Origin: Apis mellifera
Lineage: Eukaryota > Arthropoda > Insecta > Hymenoptera > Apidae
Direction: 5' to 3'
Assembly: GCF_003254395.2 (NCBI RefSeq)
Contig: NC_037649.1
Span: 8,271,931-8,335,930 of the forward strand
DNA length: 64,000 nucleotides
Shown: positions 50,471-63,757 of the stretch, one piece after another
Layout of the letters: each line of letters opens with the position of its first letter
Position numbering within the stretch: position 1 is the first letter of the stretch
The notes under the pieces: model-generated
Told to the model about the DNA's origin: nothing
Databases searched by the model: none
What the model saw: only the letters and a program-made list of their open reading frames with translations
Program-made: the position numbers and the translations under genes

Positions 50471-51567
50471 AAAAAATGCAACGAAAATTCGCTCCTTTCC
50501 TATCCTCGTCTCTCCTTCTTCTTCCAAAAGGAAGGAATACTTTCGATTAATCTCATCATCGACACGAGGGAAAAAAAATAACAGAAGAAAGAATATTCTT
50601 ATTTCACGCACGTGGATGCCACGTATTAAAAAGGAAGAAAAGAATAAAATTATCTTTGCCTTTATGAAACAACGAATAAGTTGAAAGATAAACAAAAAAT
50701 GCAACGAAAATTCGCTTCTTTCCTATCCTCGTCTCTCCTTCTTCTTCCAAAAGGAAGGAATTACTTTCGATTAATCTCGACACGAGGGAAAAAATAACAG
50801 AAGAAAGAATATTCTTATTCCACGCACGTGGATGTCACGTATTAAAAAGGAAGAAAAGAATAAAATTATCTTTGTCTTTATGAAACAACGAATAAGTTGA
50901 AAGATAAACAAAAAATGCAACGAAAATTCGCTCCTTTCTTATCCTCGTCTCTTCTTCTTCTTCCAAAAGAAAGGAATACTTTCGATTAATCTCGCCACGA
51001 GGGAAGGAATAACAGAAGAAAGAATATTCTTATTCGACGCACGTGGATGTCACGTATTAAAAAGGAAGAAAAGAATAAAATTATCTTTGTCTTTATGAAA
51101 CAACGAATAAGTTGAAAGATAAACAAAAAATGCAACGAAAATTCGCTCCTTTCTTATCCTCGTCTCTTCTTCTTCTTCCAAAAGAAAGGAATACTTTCGA
51201 TTAATCTCGCCACGAGGGAAGGAATAACAGAAGAAAGAATATTCTTATTCGACGCACGTGGATGTCACGTATTAAAAAGGAAGAAAAGAATAAAATTATC
51301 TTTGTCTTTATGAAACAACGAATAAGTTGAAAGATAAACAAAAAATGCAACGAAAATTCGCTCTTTTCCTATTCTCGTCTCTCCTTCTTCTTCCAAAAGG
51401 AAGGAATACTTTCGATTAATCTCATCATCGACACGAGGGAAAAAAAATAACAGAAGAAAGAATATTCTTATTTCACGCACGTGGATGTCACGTATTAAAA
51501 AGGAAGAAAAGAATAAAATTATCTTTGTCTTTATGAAACAACGAATAAGTTGAAAGATAAACAGAAG
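50471..51567 (+). repeat. Tandem repeat of about 216 bp, five copies
   Basis: The marker tgcaacgaaaattcgct recurs at 50,477, 50,700, 50,916, 51,131 and 51,346. Copies three and four are almost identical. Every unit contains acgcacgtgga followed by a second acgt word (tgccacgt or tgtcacgt), including a CACGTG E-box. Frames of about 70-85 codons on both strands repeat with the array and are not genes. Confidence 0.95.
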
Positions 51568-52014
51568 ATGGATGCCGCCAGTTTCGGTGATTTATGCTCG
51601 CGATCGCGAGAGTACATTACACACCCCATCATCCCTCCCTCCCATCGAGAATCGACGTTGAATCGAGTTTAAAGCGAATGCATTTATATCGGTTTATCGG
51701 AGTTTGCGGCGCAAGGGGATTACGATTGTTAATGGACGCGGATCGATCGCGGTTCCCATCTATAATCCCAAGATTCGACGACGAGCCGGTTCAACGATCC
51801 ACGACGCGGCTGGCCTAACTTTTTCGAATCGACCATCTTCCAACGCTGATCCCATCCGATTCCCAACTTTTTAACCATCTTTACGAGCTCCCCGCACGCT
51901 CCCTAAGATTTTAACGTAGACTTAACTCCAATCTTCCCATGAAAATTTTTATTCCCCCCTAACGATTTTCAACCTTCCCCCCCACTAGAGATAATAATTT
52001 TCTACGATTCAATA
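51568..52014. other. GC-richer island with palindrome, no gene
   Basis: A GC-rich stretch (51,570-51,830) carries a perfect 14-bp palindrome ctcgcgatcgcgag at about 51,598-51,611. The rest is C- and T-rich. A 74-codon frame is open, but I see no domain. Confidence 0.4.
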
Positions 52015-52640
52015 TTTTTAAGTAATTCTTTTCTTATCTTCTCTTCAAAGAGGAAACATATATAATTATATATTGTTAATCTAGAAATTAATAAAATAAC
52101 ATATTTATATTTATATAATCTAATAAATCTACGTAACGAATCGATAAATAAATCCCAGCCAATGTTGAAGAACGAATTAATGACGAAACAGGAGTTGGAG
52201 TTATTATTGCTATTGGTAACCAAGTTGAAAAAGGGATTTGAGCTCTTTTAGTAAAAGCTATTAATAATAAAAAAATTATTATAAATTCATTTATTTTATA
52301 AAAACTTAAATTTCACCTATAATTAATAATAAACCAATATTATCTAATCGATTTAAAATAATAGTTACTATTATCCCGAAGTAAATGATTTTATTTTTAT
52401 ATAATAAATCACAAGATAATAAGAAATTAAACCTAATCCATTTCAACCTAAAATAATTGGCCTTATAATTAATATATATGTATTGAAATTAAAAATAAAA
52501 TTATTAAATATGAAAAACGATCTTAAATCCATACATCTAATTCTATAAATAATAATTATTGAAAAAATTATTCTTACTAAAAAAATGAATATTAATAATT
52601 TATAAATTCAACTATTAATAAAAAATTAAATTTTATTCAA
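52015..52640 (-). pseudogene. ND5: Nuclear copy of mitochondrial ND5 (NUMT)
   Basis: On the minus strand, and only with the invertebrate mitochondrial code (TGA Trp, ATA Met, AGA Ser), the sequence reads as NADH dehydrogenase subunit 5. Recognisable stretches in order are ILGWNGLGLISYYLVIYY (about 52,460-52,400), IILNRLDNIG (about 52,365-52,335), AFTKSAQIPFSTWLP (about 52,255-52,215) and TPTPVSSLIRSSTLAG (about 52,200-52,155). The upstream hydrophobic part runs back to about 52,620 in the same frame. A one-base frameshift falls at about 52,380, a stop-rich gap at about 52,275-52,310, and the usual VT after SSTL is deleted. It covers roughly the first third of ND5 and is non-functional. Confidence 0.92.
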
Positions 52641-55640
52641 TTAAACGAATAAATATTTCGTTCAAAAATTAACTTTTTGTTTAAACGTTATATATTAAAC
52701 GTATATCTTCTAATTATTTCATTTCGTATCTATCTTTGGCGCAGCTTTTTTCGAATATCTCTATGTAAAAATTTAAAAGAGACGAAAATATATGATGATC
52801 TCTCGGGTATTGGTCGATCGACCTCGATCTTAACGAAAGAATCTAAGAAATTCTTCCCCCTCCCCTTCCTTCATTAATGATTGAAACAGGTGCATGGAAG
52901 CTTGGAATCGTTCCACTTCCTCCCATGACCCCGTGAATCTCGAATATTGTGAGCACGTTGTGAAAAGGTGCTTTTAGTTATGCACTTGTTGGATTTCACC
53001 GATATTTCACCCGGCAGCCGCCACGGGTCGCATTTGTCGGGAAACGCAGCGACAGAAGGGGTCCATCCCCTTGGGATTCGTCAAATATTCACCATCCTCT
53101 CTCTCTCCTCGCGCCATGGACGACCGCGCCGCCATCTAGGGAGATTCCGCGCGCCGCTTGTTTCGCAACTTTGTTAGAGCGATGTTTAATTTTTGCATGA
53201 TTCACGCGATACCTTTAATTTTCCGAGCTTTTTGAAAAAAAAAAGAAATAAATAAATCGTAGGAAAACAAAATTGTTCCCGTTCCGCAAATTCGTTTATA
53301 CAATTTTTGTTGCATTTCTATAAGATTGTTCGAGCGGAAAGTATTTATGCGACGGAATTGTTCCGGAAATTTATCGAATTTTTCCAATTTTTTCTCGATT
53401 CTTTTGCGAAAGGGATTTTTTTCTTCGAGGAAAAGTATCGAAATTGATTACGTCGCGAAAATTTCCTTCCAATTTATTTTATCCAGCTAATTTTCGAACG
53501 ATATTATATTTCATTGAATTCTTTACAATACTTTTATCGACGATAGATTAAACGAGAGATACAAAATACACCTCGATGCGAGATACATTTATTTTTATCC
53601 CGATCTATCGCTATCTACTACCACTACCGTTTTGCGTGATTTGTGTCAATCATCCCCGGCACACGCTTTGTTTGACCATTCCATCCAATTGCCTGCAATG
53701 TCTACCGAAATACCCACCACTTCAATATCTGCACAATATCTCAAACACCCGAAACTGCATGCACACTCCCGTACAACATCGTAACCATCCAATCCAAACA
53801 TCCGTACCTAACGTGGCATTAACACGTTCCCAAAAGCAAATTGATCAAGCCCCGAGAATATTTTCCAATGTTACTGTATCCTCGAAAATGCTCGAAAATT
53901 AATCCCCCCTTCGAGCGCGTGGAGAAGGAAAATTCAACCGTCGAGCGCGATTATCGAGTAATAATCGTGTTGAAAATGGCGAAACAAAAAGATTTGCAAG
54001 ATCTCTCTTGTCAATGAATCTTTTCTAATCCCCTGGAGAACCGTCCACGTTTCCTAGATCGCTCGAGTTTCATTAAAGACACATAATTGTCGCTCGAGGA
54101 ACGCGTTTCAACGCTCTCAATGCCGCCCATATTTTTTCAAACGTTGCGAGAACACCTTTCCGATCTGATGCTTCCACCTTTCCTCTTTTCTTTTCTTTCT
54201 CTCTTTAGGATTAAATCGAAAAACGTGGAGGAACGACGAATAAAGTATTTTATGTGATATTTTATTTTCAAACCGATGGAGTATCATCATCGTGGGATAA
54301 AGTAACAAGAAAGTTTTAATATTTATTAAATTATTCACGTTTGTAGGCGAATTTTTTAAAAATTCAAATTTCTAGAAATTTCTAAAAATTTAATAAAATC
54401 TATTCGATCTCGAATCACTCCTTCTTCACCATTCTTCGTGGCGGGATAAACAGAGCCGTAAATCGCGGCGTGGCGCCATCCTCCTTCGAATATTTAACTT
54501 TAGCCTCGTTACCGTTCGCAACTCGCGTTTATCTCTTGGCGAGAACAACAAGTTTGACACCGGCTCCATCATAACGTGGCCACCTATCGCGATTTATCCT
54601 TCCGCCATATTTATCGGCCAAGGTTTATTTCACCGCCTCTTGCATAATTCATCGCCCCTATAATTATTTTCTGCTCCCCGCGTTTAATTCGAACTCGTCA
54701 ACACCCGGATTTCTCCGATTTTCAAAAAAGAGAAGACTCTAATGGATGAAAATTACGTATTGCATTTCTTTATCGATGATACGAAGGCAACGTGTGTAAT
54801 TTAAATTGATATATCGTCTTTGGTGTGTTAACTTGTATCGATGAAACTTATTTATTATTATTTATTATCAAATAATCGTAATTGTTTATCTGCGTGGGTG
54901 AAGGATGAAGGATGAACGTGGGTGTAATCGTATCGATTCGCATTTACTTTTCTAAAGAAGCAAGTTTTATTGAAATCATTCGATCGAAATTGTTGACCGG
55001 AAGCTAACAAATGAAGGTAAATTAATTTGTGTTGAATTAAGATTCGATTATATATATATAGGTGAATTTCAATTGTTCGAGCATTTCCCGGAGAAAGGAA
55101 GGAAAGAAAAAGTAAAAGAAGAGTGGGGGAGGGGCGATAAAATAGGACGTCGTGGTCTAAAACCACGAACTGACTTTTATTCTGAATAGACAGAAATTGC
55201 AAGGACATAAGAAAAGAGGTAAAAACGTGGAGGGGGAGACGAACGGTTTTAGAAAAGGATGAATGCAATGAAAAAAATAATTCCAACGAATTGAAACAAA
55301 TAAAAATAGAGAAAGGGGGAAAAGTCATTTAGGAATAGGAAAAAAAATTAATGCGAGAAAATACGTGGAGGAGTGGAAAAAGAATGGAAAAAGAATTTTA
55401 CGCGACGAGGGAGAATAACAATTTCAAATATAAAATAACAAAGGAGAACGAGAAAATGAATTCTAACGATTAAACAGAGATAATAAAACTGAAAACGCAG
55501 ACAGACATCAAAGGGATCTATTCGTAGGACGAAAACAAATCACTTTTTTCGACTTTTATCCTCCCGATCGATGATCCATCAAACGTAAACAACCAATAAC
55601 GTAGTCTTAAAACAGTATCTTCGAGTATTTTCGAATATAA
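52641..55640. other. Gene-poor region, no gene seen
   Basis: GC-richer patches at 52,860-53,180 and 54,420-54,700. A 108-codon ATG frame at 53576-53902 is Pro-, His- and Ile-rich without any domain. A 156-codon minus frame (54858-55328) is a low-complexity purine-tract artefact. Nothing is assignable. Confidence 0.45.
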
Positions 55641-55644
55641 ACTA

Positions 55645-56430
55645 TTTTCAAACGGAACTAATTTTCAAAACTTCAATGAAATTTCATTGCGCAAAAATGA
55701 TAAATTCCTCCCAAAAAAATTCACTATAAACTCCTTTTCCAATTCATCATAGATTCAATTCTTCTTTCCCAACGTGACGAGTTAAGGTCTGTATTTTGTT
55801 CGCTTCAAAAGGAACTTTGAATCACTTTAAACCATAATCTAAATTTTCAACATTGCTAAACTTTAACGTTACGAAATTTAATCGCGCAAAAATGATAAAT
55901 ACCCAAAAAAATTTTTCCATTTTCCAAATTCACCATAAACCCTCTCCCTTTTTCCAATTCATTCAGTAGATTCAATTCTTCTTTCCCAACATGACAAATT
56001 AAGGTTCACATTTTGTTCGTTTCAAACGGAACTTTGAATCACTTTAAACCACAACCTAAATTTTCAACATTGCTAAATTTCAACGTTACGAAATTTAATC
56101 GCGCAAAAATGATAAATTCCCCCCCAAAAAATTCACCATAAACTCCTTTTCCAATTCATCCAAATAGATTCAATTCTTCTTTGCCAATGTGACGAGTTAA
56201 GGCCTGTATTTTGTTCGTTTCAAACGGAACTTTGAATCATTTAAAATCATAACCTAAATTTTCAACAACGATAAACTTCAACATTAAGAAATTTAATCGC
56301 GCAAAAATGATAAATTCCCCCCAAAAAAATTTTTCCAAATTCATCATAAACTCCTTTTCCAATTCATCATAGATTCAATTCTTCTTTGCCAACGTGACGA
56401 GTTAAGGCCGGTATTTTGTTCGTTCCATCA
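55645..56430 (+). repeat. Tandem repeat of about 195-218 bp, four copies
   Basis: The marker gcgcaaaaatgataaat recurs at 55,689, 55,884, 56,101 and 56,299. Units share ccaattcatc, agattcaattcttctttcc and gttaaggtctgtattttgttcg. Copies differ by indels. Confidence 0.93.
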
Positions 56431-58200
56431 TTTTCCATTCACATGTCGGAGATAAAAGTCGCACGGTTTGCCATATCGCGATGTGGATTTATCGCTTCCC
56501 TTTCCGGGACAACGTTCGTTCGATTCGGTTTGCGCTCACTTATCCCGAGCAAAGCGATCGTCGCCCGCGTTAACGCCCGTTGACCTGTCGTCTCTACGTT
56601 TCCTCACCTTTCCTTACTTCCCTTTCCATCGATCCACGTCTCTGCCCTCCGTTAAAAAGAGAGAAAACCGAATCTCGAACCGCTGATCGGAGACCATTTC
56701 CACTCCTTGATTTCTCGCTCTGCTGGGGATTTTTTTTAAATTTTGCGAGATTTCTTGTTGTTTTAACTATTTCTTTCTTTTACATATATATATAAGAAAA
56801 ATAGATAAGCTAGATTCGTAGTCGTTGTGCAGTGAAGATTACGATTTTTGTACTTGATTTTCTTAACTTTCTAATTTTGACAACGGTGAAATTGGTTAAA
56901 CTGTCCATTTTTTCTTTTTTTTTAATGGAAGTTTTAAGTGTGAGGTATGTTAAGCTCGTGGTTTTGAAGTTCAGCAGTTGCTGCAGTCGAGAAAATTTGC
57001 GAATTTTCGTCCTTTCGTTAATTTTTAATTTTACAGAGGCGAGGTTGTGTTTTAACAATTCTTTTTTTTTTTCACGAGAATTTAGGTGCGAGATACGTGA
57101 GCTCACTAAAATTTGTCGCAGTCGAGATTTTGAGGATTTTTGTTAATCTTTCAACTTTATAGCGGTGAAGTTTGTTCGAACCAGTTGTTTCAACCATTCT
57201 TTTTTTCTTTTCTTTTCAAACTTTAAAATTTGAACGCGAGGTAAAGTTTATTATTCAGTGATCGATTGCGGTTGAATTTTTGAAAAATTTTATTTTCGTA
57301 CGTTTCAAGAAAATCGAAGTAAAATTACTTGAACTTTCCCCATCCGATTTTTCTTTCGTACACGAACTTCGTCATCGATACCAATATTTCCAAATTTCCT
57401 TGCAGATTTCGATTCTTTATTACTTTGAAAGTCTCGAATAATCGAAATCCAATTCCATCCCATTAGAAATAGACTCGAGAAATAAATTTTTTTAAAAATC
57501 GCAGAAAGAGAATTCTCCGAAACGAGAGGAGAGAAATTTACTCTTCGAAACGAGAGAGACACTCCCAATTAACTCGACGCGACACTCGATAATAATTAAT
57601 TAATTAATCGTCAGAGACATTAATCACGTCTGTAACGAGTGTCCGCCTAATTAATACCCTATCGCAGACCTGACGCAAAACCGATTATCCTTTATCGAAT
57701 ATCCACCATTATCCCTCCTTACCTAATTACCCAACGCGATAACAACTTAATTCGATAAATTATTGGAGACGAATGCGAGATTTCTTCTTCTTCTCGAGAA
57801 TGAATGTCTATCCGTAGGGGAAAAGTTACTACTCGAAGCATAAATCCAAGAGAGCCAAGTTCTCGGGAGAATGGAATAGATGCGGAGGAACGCGTCGTGC
57901 GTCGTTGATAGTAATTATCCGTGAGCGTGATTAAAATGAAAAGTTAACGAGGAAATGGGAGAGAAGGTTCAGCCCCGGGCACTTATCCCGGAGTTTTACA
58001 ACTTGGAAACCGCGCTAACTTCTCTCTTATTGCGTTAAAAAGTTGGCCACGTGGACGCGGTTCCAGTGCACGCTGTCCCTGTAACCGCGATCGAGACAGA
58101 TCCGTTCTTCGTGAACTTCCTTATTCCGGTGTTTATCTTCCGGATCGATCTTTATTTTACCCTTCTTCTCAAAATTTCTTCCTTTTTAAAAGATACATTC
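56431..58200. other. Gene-poor region, no gene seen
   Basis: GC-richer patches at 56,440-56,700 and 57,840-58,130 with short frames lacking domains, separated by T-rich DNA. Confidence 0.45.
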
Positions 58201-59260
58201 CTCATATTGATCAAGAGAAGTTTCAATTTTCAAGAAAATTTGGATGACAAAAATGAAGAAAAAGGAAAAGTTGAGTGATTATTTTATTTGATCCTCATAT
58301 CGCAATGATATCGAATCGATTGATCGAGAGAAGTTTCAATTTTCAAGGAAATTTGGATGATGAAGAAAAAGGAAAAGTTGAAGAAGTTGAGTGATTATTT
58401 AATTTGATCTTCATATCGCAATGATATCGAATCGATTGATCGAGAGAGGTTTCAATTTTTAAGGAAATTTGGATGACAAAGATGAAGGAAAAGGAAAGTA
58501 ATTGGAGAAGTTGAGTGATTATTTAATTTGAAATTGGGATGACAAAGATGAAGAAAAAGGAAAAGTTGAAGAAATTCAGTGATTATTTAATTTGATCTTC
58601 ATATCGCAATGATATCGAATTGATTGATCGAGAGAGACTTCAATTTTCAAGGAAATTTGAAGGAAAAGAAAAGTAGTTGAAGAAGTTGAGTGATTATTTA
58701 ATTTGAAATTTGGATGACAAAGATGAAAAAAAAGTTGAAGAAATTCAGTGATTATTTAATTTGATCCTCATATCGCAATGATATCGAATCGATTGATCGA
58801 GAGAGGTTTCAATTTTCAAGGAAATTTGGATGACAAAGTTGAAGAAAAAGGAAAAGTTGAAGAAGTTGAGTAATTATTTAATTTGATCCTCATATCGCAA
58901 TGATATCGAATCGATTGATCGAGAGAGATTTCAATTTTCAAGGAAATTTGGACAAAAATGAAGGAAAAGGAAAATAGTTGGAGAAGTCGAGTGATTATTT
59001 AATTTGATCCTCATATCGCAATGATATCGAATCGATTGATCGAGAGAGGTTTCAATTTTCAAGGAAATTTGGATGACAAAGATGAAGAAAAAGGAAAAGT
59101 TGAAGAAATTCAGTGATTATTTAATTTGATCCTCATATTGCAATGATATCGAATCGATTGATCGAGAGAAGTTTCAATTTTTAAGGAAATTTGAACGACA
59201 AAGATAAAGAAAAAGAAAAGTAGTTGAAGAAGTTGAGTGATTATTTAATTTGATGCATTG
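58195..59260 (+). repeat. Tandem repeat of about 115-122 bp, about eight copies
   Basis: Units share gatcgagaga, tttcaattttcaaggaaatttgg, gaagttgagtgattatttaatttgat and cctcatatcgcaatgatatcgaat. Starts fall near 58,207, 58,322, 58,437, 58,627, 58,793, 58,915, 59,037 and 59,159, with truncated units near 58,530 and 58,710. Confidence 0.93.
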
Positions 59261-62200
59261 TACGACATGAAAGTTGTAAGTTACGATTCGTGAAAAGTTT
59301 ATAATCTACTTAAAACAGAAGGTGCTGCAAGATTCTCATCAGCCTCGTCATTTTACTTTCGTATCGAATATAAAATTATTATTATCATCAAAATTGACTT
59401 AATCGATATACTATGATTATTCGTAGAATTGTCGCTCGACAAATCGGAATCAATTTCTCTGAAATGATTGTTTGCCCGGAAAGAAAAAAGGAAAATCGTA
59501 TCCCTTAATAAATTCCCGCTCCTCGAGATATTAAAGGGATAAAAAGAAATTAATGCGCGCAGAGTTAACCAGATAATCTTTTCATTATCAAGGGGAGGGA
59601 GTATCGTTACGAAAATAATTATCGCGATGAATCATAAGACGGGACCTTAACCCGAGACTTTTCGATGGAAACGTCGTGTTCTCTCGCGAGAACGTGAAAA
59701 GTTTCTCGATGGAAACTCGTAATGGATGCTGTGCGAGAAGGCAAACAACGATACGCGTGAATTTCAAGTTTTAATTTCAACGAAGAATAAATCGATCCGA
59801 TTCGATTGAAAAAAGGACGCTCGATTTATTTCGACTGATACAAATTTTAACAATTCTCTTATAATTTTTAATCACAATTTTACTTCCTTTACTTTCCACG
59901 ACTGAAATTTACCGCTTAAACTAAATATAATTATTCATCCTCGTTCGCGGGGATTCAACATTATTCGCGACAGCCTCAGTTATTAATTAATTATACTTTT
60001 AATTTAATTTTAAAAAAATAATTACAAATAATTACCACGCCCGAATTTCACGCCCTCGTGAACGTCGCTAGGATTATTAATACTCGTATATTATAAATTT
60101 CACAACAACAACAATTTTTCGTAACATCTATGCGTTGAAAAAAAAGGAAAGAAACAAAATTTCTTTTCGAAATATAAAAAAAAAAAAATTTTTTTCAGTA
60201 CAATTTTTTTCAGCGATTCAGTACAAATTCATCCTCGAAACAACAACTTCTTTACAACTTCTTTCCTGTCCATGTTCAAAGGGTCAAAATCAGAGCGACC
60301 CTCCAATATTCCCTCTCTCTCTCTCTCTCTTTCTTCTTATACATCACTGGACCAAGTCTGGTCACCGTGCAATTTGTCTCTGATTATTTATGAATCAGTG
60401 CTTTTCCATCCGCGTTTTATATTCCGCTCCCTGTATCGAAGTTACTCGTAAGAAAGTGAAGGGAGCAGTTTTACAGGGTGTTCGTTAATGCACCCTCGAG
60501 AAGAGTATCTTACCCTAAAAGCAACGAGAGTAATCTTTATCGCCTTATCCGGGCCGGGGGTATCTTATCCCCGCCAAGATTATGCAAAAATTTTTATACG
60601 CGGAGGAGGAGGAGATTCTTTCGTTTTAAAAGGATGAATATAGGACGAAAAGGGTGACGTTTAATCCGTTCACGTTTGTCTCATCAATTCGAGCCACGAT
60701 CCACGCCTCGACGAATCACGCTTTGAGGGGACGGTGAATGGGGAAGGCTGGAACTCGAGAACACGTGCCCGATATTTTCAGTTTTCTCCAGCTTCCTGGC
60801 TATGGAACTCTTTCGGTGGAATTAAATTTTATCTGGGATTCCTTTTGGAAAAAGAAAAAAAGAGAGAAAGGAATATGAAGAAGGATTGGGGAGGGGTTGG
60901 AGAGTAAAGCTTGGAATAGGTTTTTGGAAAAATTAATTTGATTTTTTTGAAAAAAAAAAAAGAAGGGAAAATAATTATTAGAATATGTGGATTTTAAAGT
61001 TTGAACTTTGAAAAGCTACGAGATCGCATTATTTTCCTCTGTTTCGTCGAAATTTTCAAAATCATGAATCCCTTTTTGAATTTCAAACTCTGTGAAACCT
61101 ATAAATTTTATATATATTCTGAACTGGTGTAAAGAAGGACTACTATTACATTTAATATTCGCAATAGAAGGTTTTATCGATCTCGTGAAATCGGATCAAA
61201 TTTTCTGAAATAGAATTTTCTCTTGATGAAACCGAGAGAAATTTTTATTAATACGATACTAAGTGAAATATTAAACGATGTCTTCCGACTCATCATTTAC
61301 AATTTGACGCGTTCCTGATTGATGAAATTGATTATTGAGAAGGAGACGAGATTGAATAACGTTTTATATACCTCGATATCCAAAAATAAAAGTTTGACAA
61401 AAAATTACGAGATGATTATTCTTGCACAATGGAAATCTTATTTGAAATACGTTAAATTGTTAAAAATATAAATATTTTATTAATTGAACTACAAACTTGG
61501 ACGAAATTTGTATTATCGTTCGATGAAATTATTATAAATTGCATTAAAATAAACTTTCCTCTTTCTGTCTCATCTTTGTTCTCTTTAGATTAGAAAAATA
61601 GTCGTTCTCCAAGTCGTTTCCTATTTCCAGGAAAAAATATATTCAACGTTGTCTGTTTATCGACCATAACCCTTGCAGCGAAATTTCGATTTAACATAAT
61701 CGTTGTGGAACGAAGTAACGTGCGAGCATGCATTATTCGTGTTGGCGAAAGAGGTTGGATAGACATCGACCGATCCCAACTTAGAAGATAATAAATATTT
61801 ATGACAATCGTTCGCGCCCTCGCGCATCTTGAATATGCAAAATATTTGTCTCATACGCAACTTTGACGAAACTGTCCTCTTAAACTGCAATTACTCAACG
61901 ACCATCAGCTTCCGAGTGAAAACTTTCTGTTTTCGTAATTTTCAAATATTAAGAAACGTTAAATCACTCACTTAATTATATGTACAAGTAACATATATAC
62001 TATAAAACTAATTTCTAAACAATATAGGAAAAGTCTCTATTCCTTCATCTTCTTTATTTTCAGAAACGATTTAAAATATTCATCAAGATCGATCGACGTT
62101 TCTTCGTAAAAACGATATCCCCTTTCTTTCCCTTCCATCTTCATCGAAACGGTATAAATCATAGAATATATTATATTTATCCATTAAAAAGATTTCCTTT

Positions 62201-63105
62201 TTTAGTAGGTTATTATTCTTTAATTATTGAAAGTTTTTTTAAAGAAAAATAATTTATTTTTCAATAATTAATTTAATTGTTGGAACAATTTTTACTGTGT
62301 CTTATTCATTTCGAATAATTTTAGTTAGTTAAACGATCTCACCAGCTGTGAAATATTAACAACTCGACTCAAAGACAATATTCTATTTCGAGAAAAAAAG
62401 ATCATCATGGAACGAAAAATCTTGGAACAAGACGAAAGAAGAAGAGGCAACTGGTTGGCGAAAAAGGTGGAGGAAAAGGGGCTGTTTCATCACGGATGCG
62501 CGCGATACCGAGGCAGCTGGCGTGACGAGGGGGCGGCGGTTGAAAAGAGGGAAAATAGGTGGCGAGTTTCTCGGCTAGAAGTCCGGGTTGGAAGAGGAAG
62601 CGTAAGTGACTAGCCAACCGAGACTTTTGCGCGTTACATTGTCTTCGAGCTCGGCTGCCCGTGTCGGACGTTCAGACAGGGAATACACCCCCTGGAAACG
62701 GTGAGATAGGGCGCGAGAATAGGGTGGTCGAAACCACGAAGAGAAAAAGGGAGAGGAGAGGAAAAGTGGATGGACGGAGGGAGGGAGAAAATGGCGAAAG
62801 AGGGTGGAGAGAGGAGGAGGATTTCTTTCGCTGGATCCACGATTCGGTTTCGTCGAGGACCCCCGCCGCTATTCGTCTCTACCGATTCGTGAACCGTTCC
62901 ATAAAAGGAGACGTGCATTTGTATGCATTGCTCGGAAAGATTTATGAGCGATGTCGCGGTCGTGGACCGAAAGTCTGAAAGTCGAGAAGCTGGTGGGGGG
63001 GACAAAAGGTCCTCGCCACCCTTCCCCGTCTCACCTTCCCCTTTCTCCATAACAGAAATACATAATATAGCGGTCGAGTGTGCCACGTATCTCCTTTATT
63101 CTTCC
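59261..63105. other. Gene-poor region with GC islands, no gene seen
   Basis: GC-richer patches at 59,640-59,760, 60,460-60,780, 61,650-61,900 and especially 62,400-63,080. In the last, frames of 68-150 codons are open on both strands at once, which indicates composition rather than coding. The remainder is AT-rich. Confidence 0.45.
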
Positions 63106-63109
63106 TTCC

Positions 63110-63757
63110 TCCTCCTCTCCTCCCCTGTATTTTTCCTCTTCCTCTTTCTTCGTTTTTTTTTTCTTTATCTCCTTCTTTGACGCGACGAGTCGAATTATCA
63201 TGGAAGGAAGAATGACGCGATTCGATTCGATTCTCGATGATGAATCAAGGATTGATCGAAAGGGATTTTTCATATATTTGACTCTCCTTCCCTGTATTTT
63301 TCCTCTTCCTCTTTCTTCGTTTTTTTTCTTTATCTCTTTCTTGGAGTCGAATTATCATGGAAGGAAGAATGACGCGATTCGATTCGATTCTCGATGATGA
63401 ATCAAGGATTGATCGAAAGGGATTTTTCATATATTTGACTCTCCTTCCCTGTATTTTTCCTCTTCCTCTTTCTTCGTTTTTTTTCTTTATCTCTTTCTTG
63501 GAGTCGAATTATCATGGAAGGAAGAATGACGCGATTCGATTCGATTCTCGATGATGAATCAAGGATTGATCGAAAGGGATTTTTCATATATTTGACTCTC
63601 CTTCCCTGTATTTTTCCTCTTCCTCTTTCTTCGTTTTTTTTCTTTATCTCTTTCTTGGAGTCGAATTATCATGGAAGGAAGAATGACGCGATTCGATTCG
63701 ATTCTCGATGATGAATCAAGGATTGATCGAAAGGGATTTTTCATATATTTGACTCAA
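63110..63757 (+). repeat. 157-bp tandem repeat, four copies
   Basis: The marker gagtcgaattatcatggaag recurs at 63,187, 63,344, 63,501 and 63,658, exactly 157 bp apart. The last three units look identical; the first has extra bases in its pyrimidine tract. The repeated 61- and 65-codon frames on the two strands come from the unit and are not genes. Confidence 0.97.

Noticed and set aside
50444..51480. Repeated frames of about 70-86 codons in the 216-bp array
   Set aside because: The same peptides recur with each unit and occur on both strands.
53576..53902. 108-codon ATG-started frame
   Set aside because: Base composition explains the Pro/His-rich peptide; no domain, no paralogue pattern and no splice context.
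62405..63086. Frames of 68-150 codons in a GC island
   Set aside because: Open on both strands at once, rich in Gly/Arg/Glu or Pro/Ser, typical of purine-rich DNA.
63245..63744. Identical 61- and 65-codon frames
   Set aside because: They are produced by the 157-bp tandem unit, with no domain or start context.
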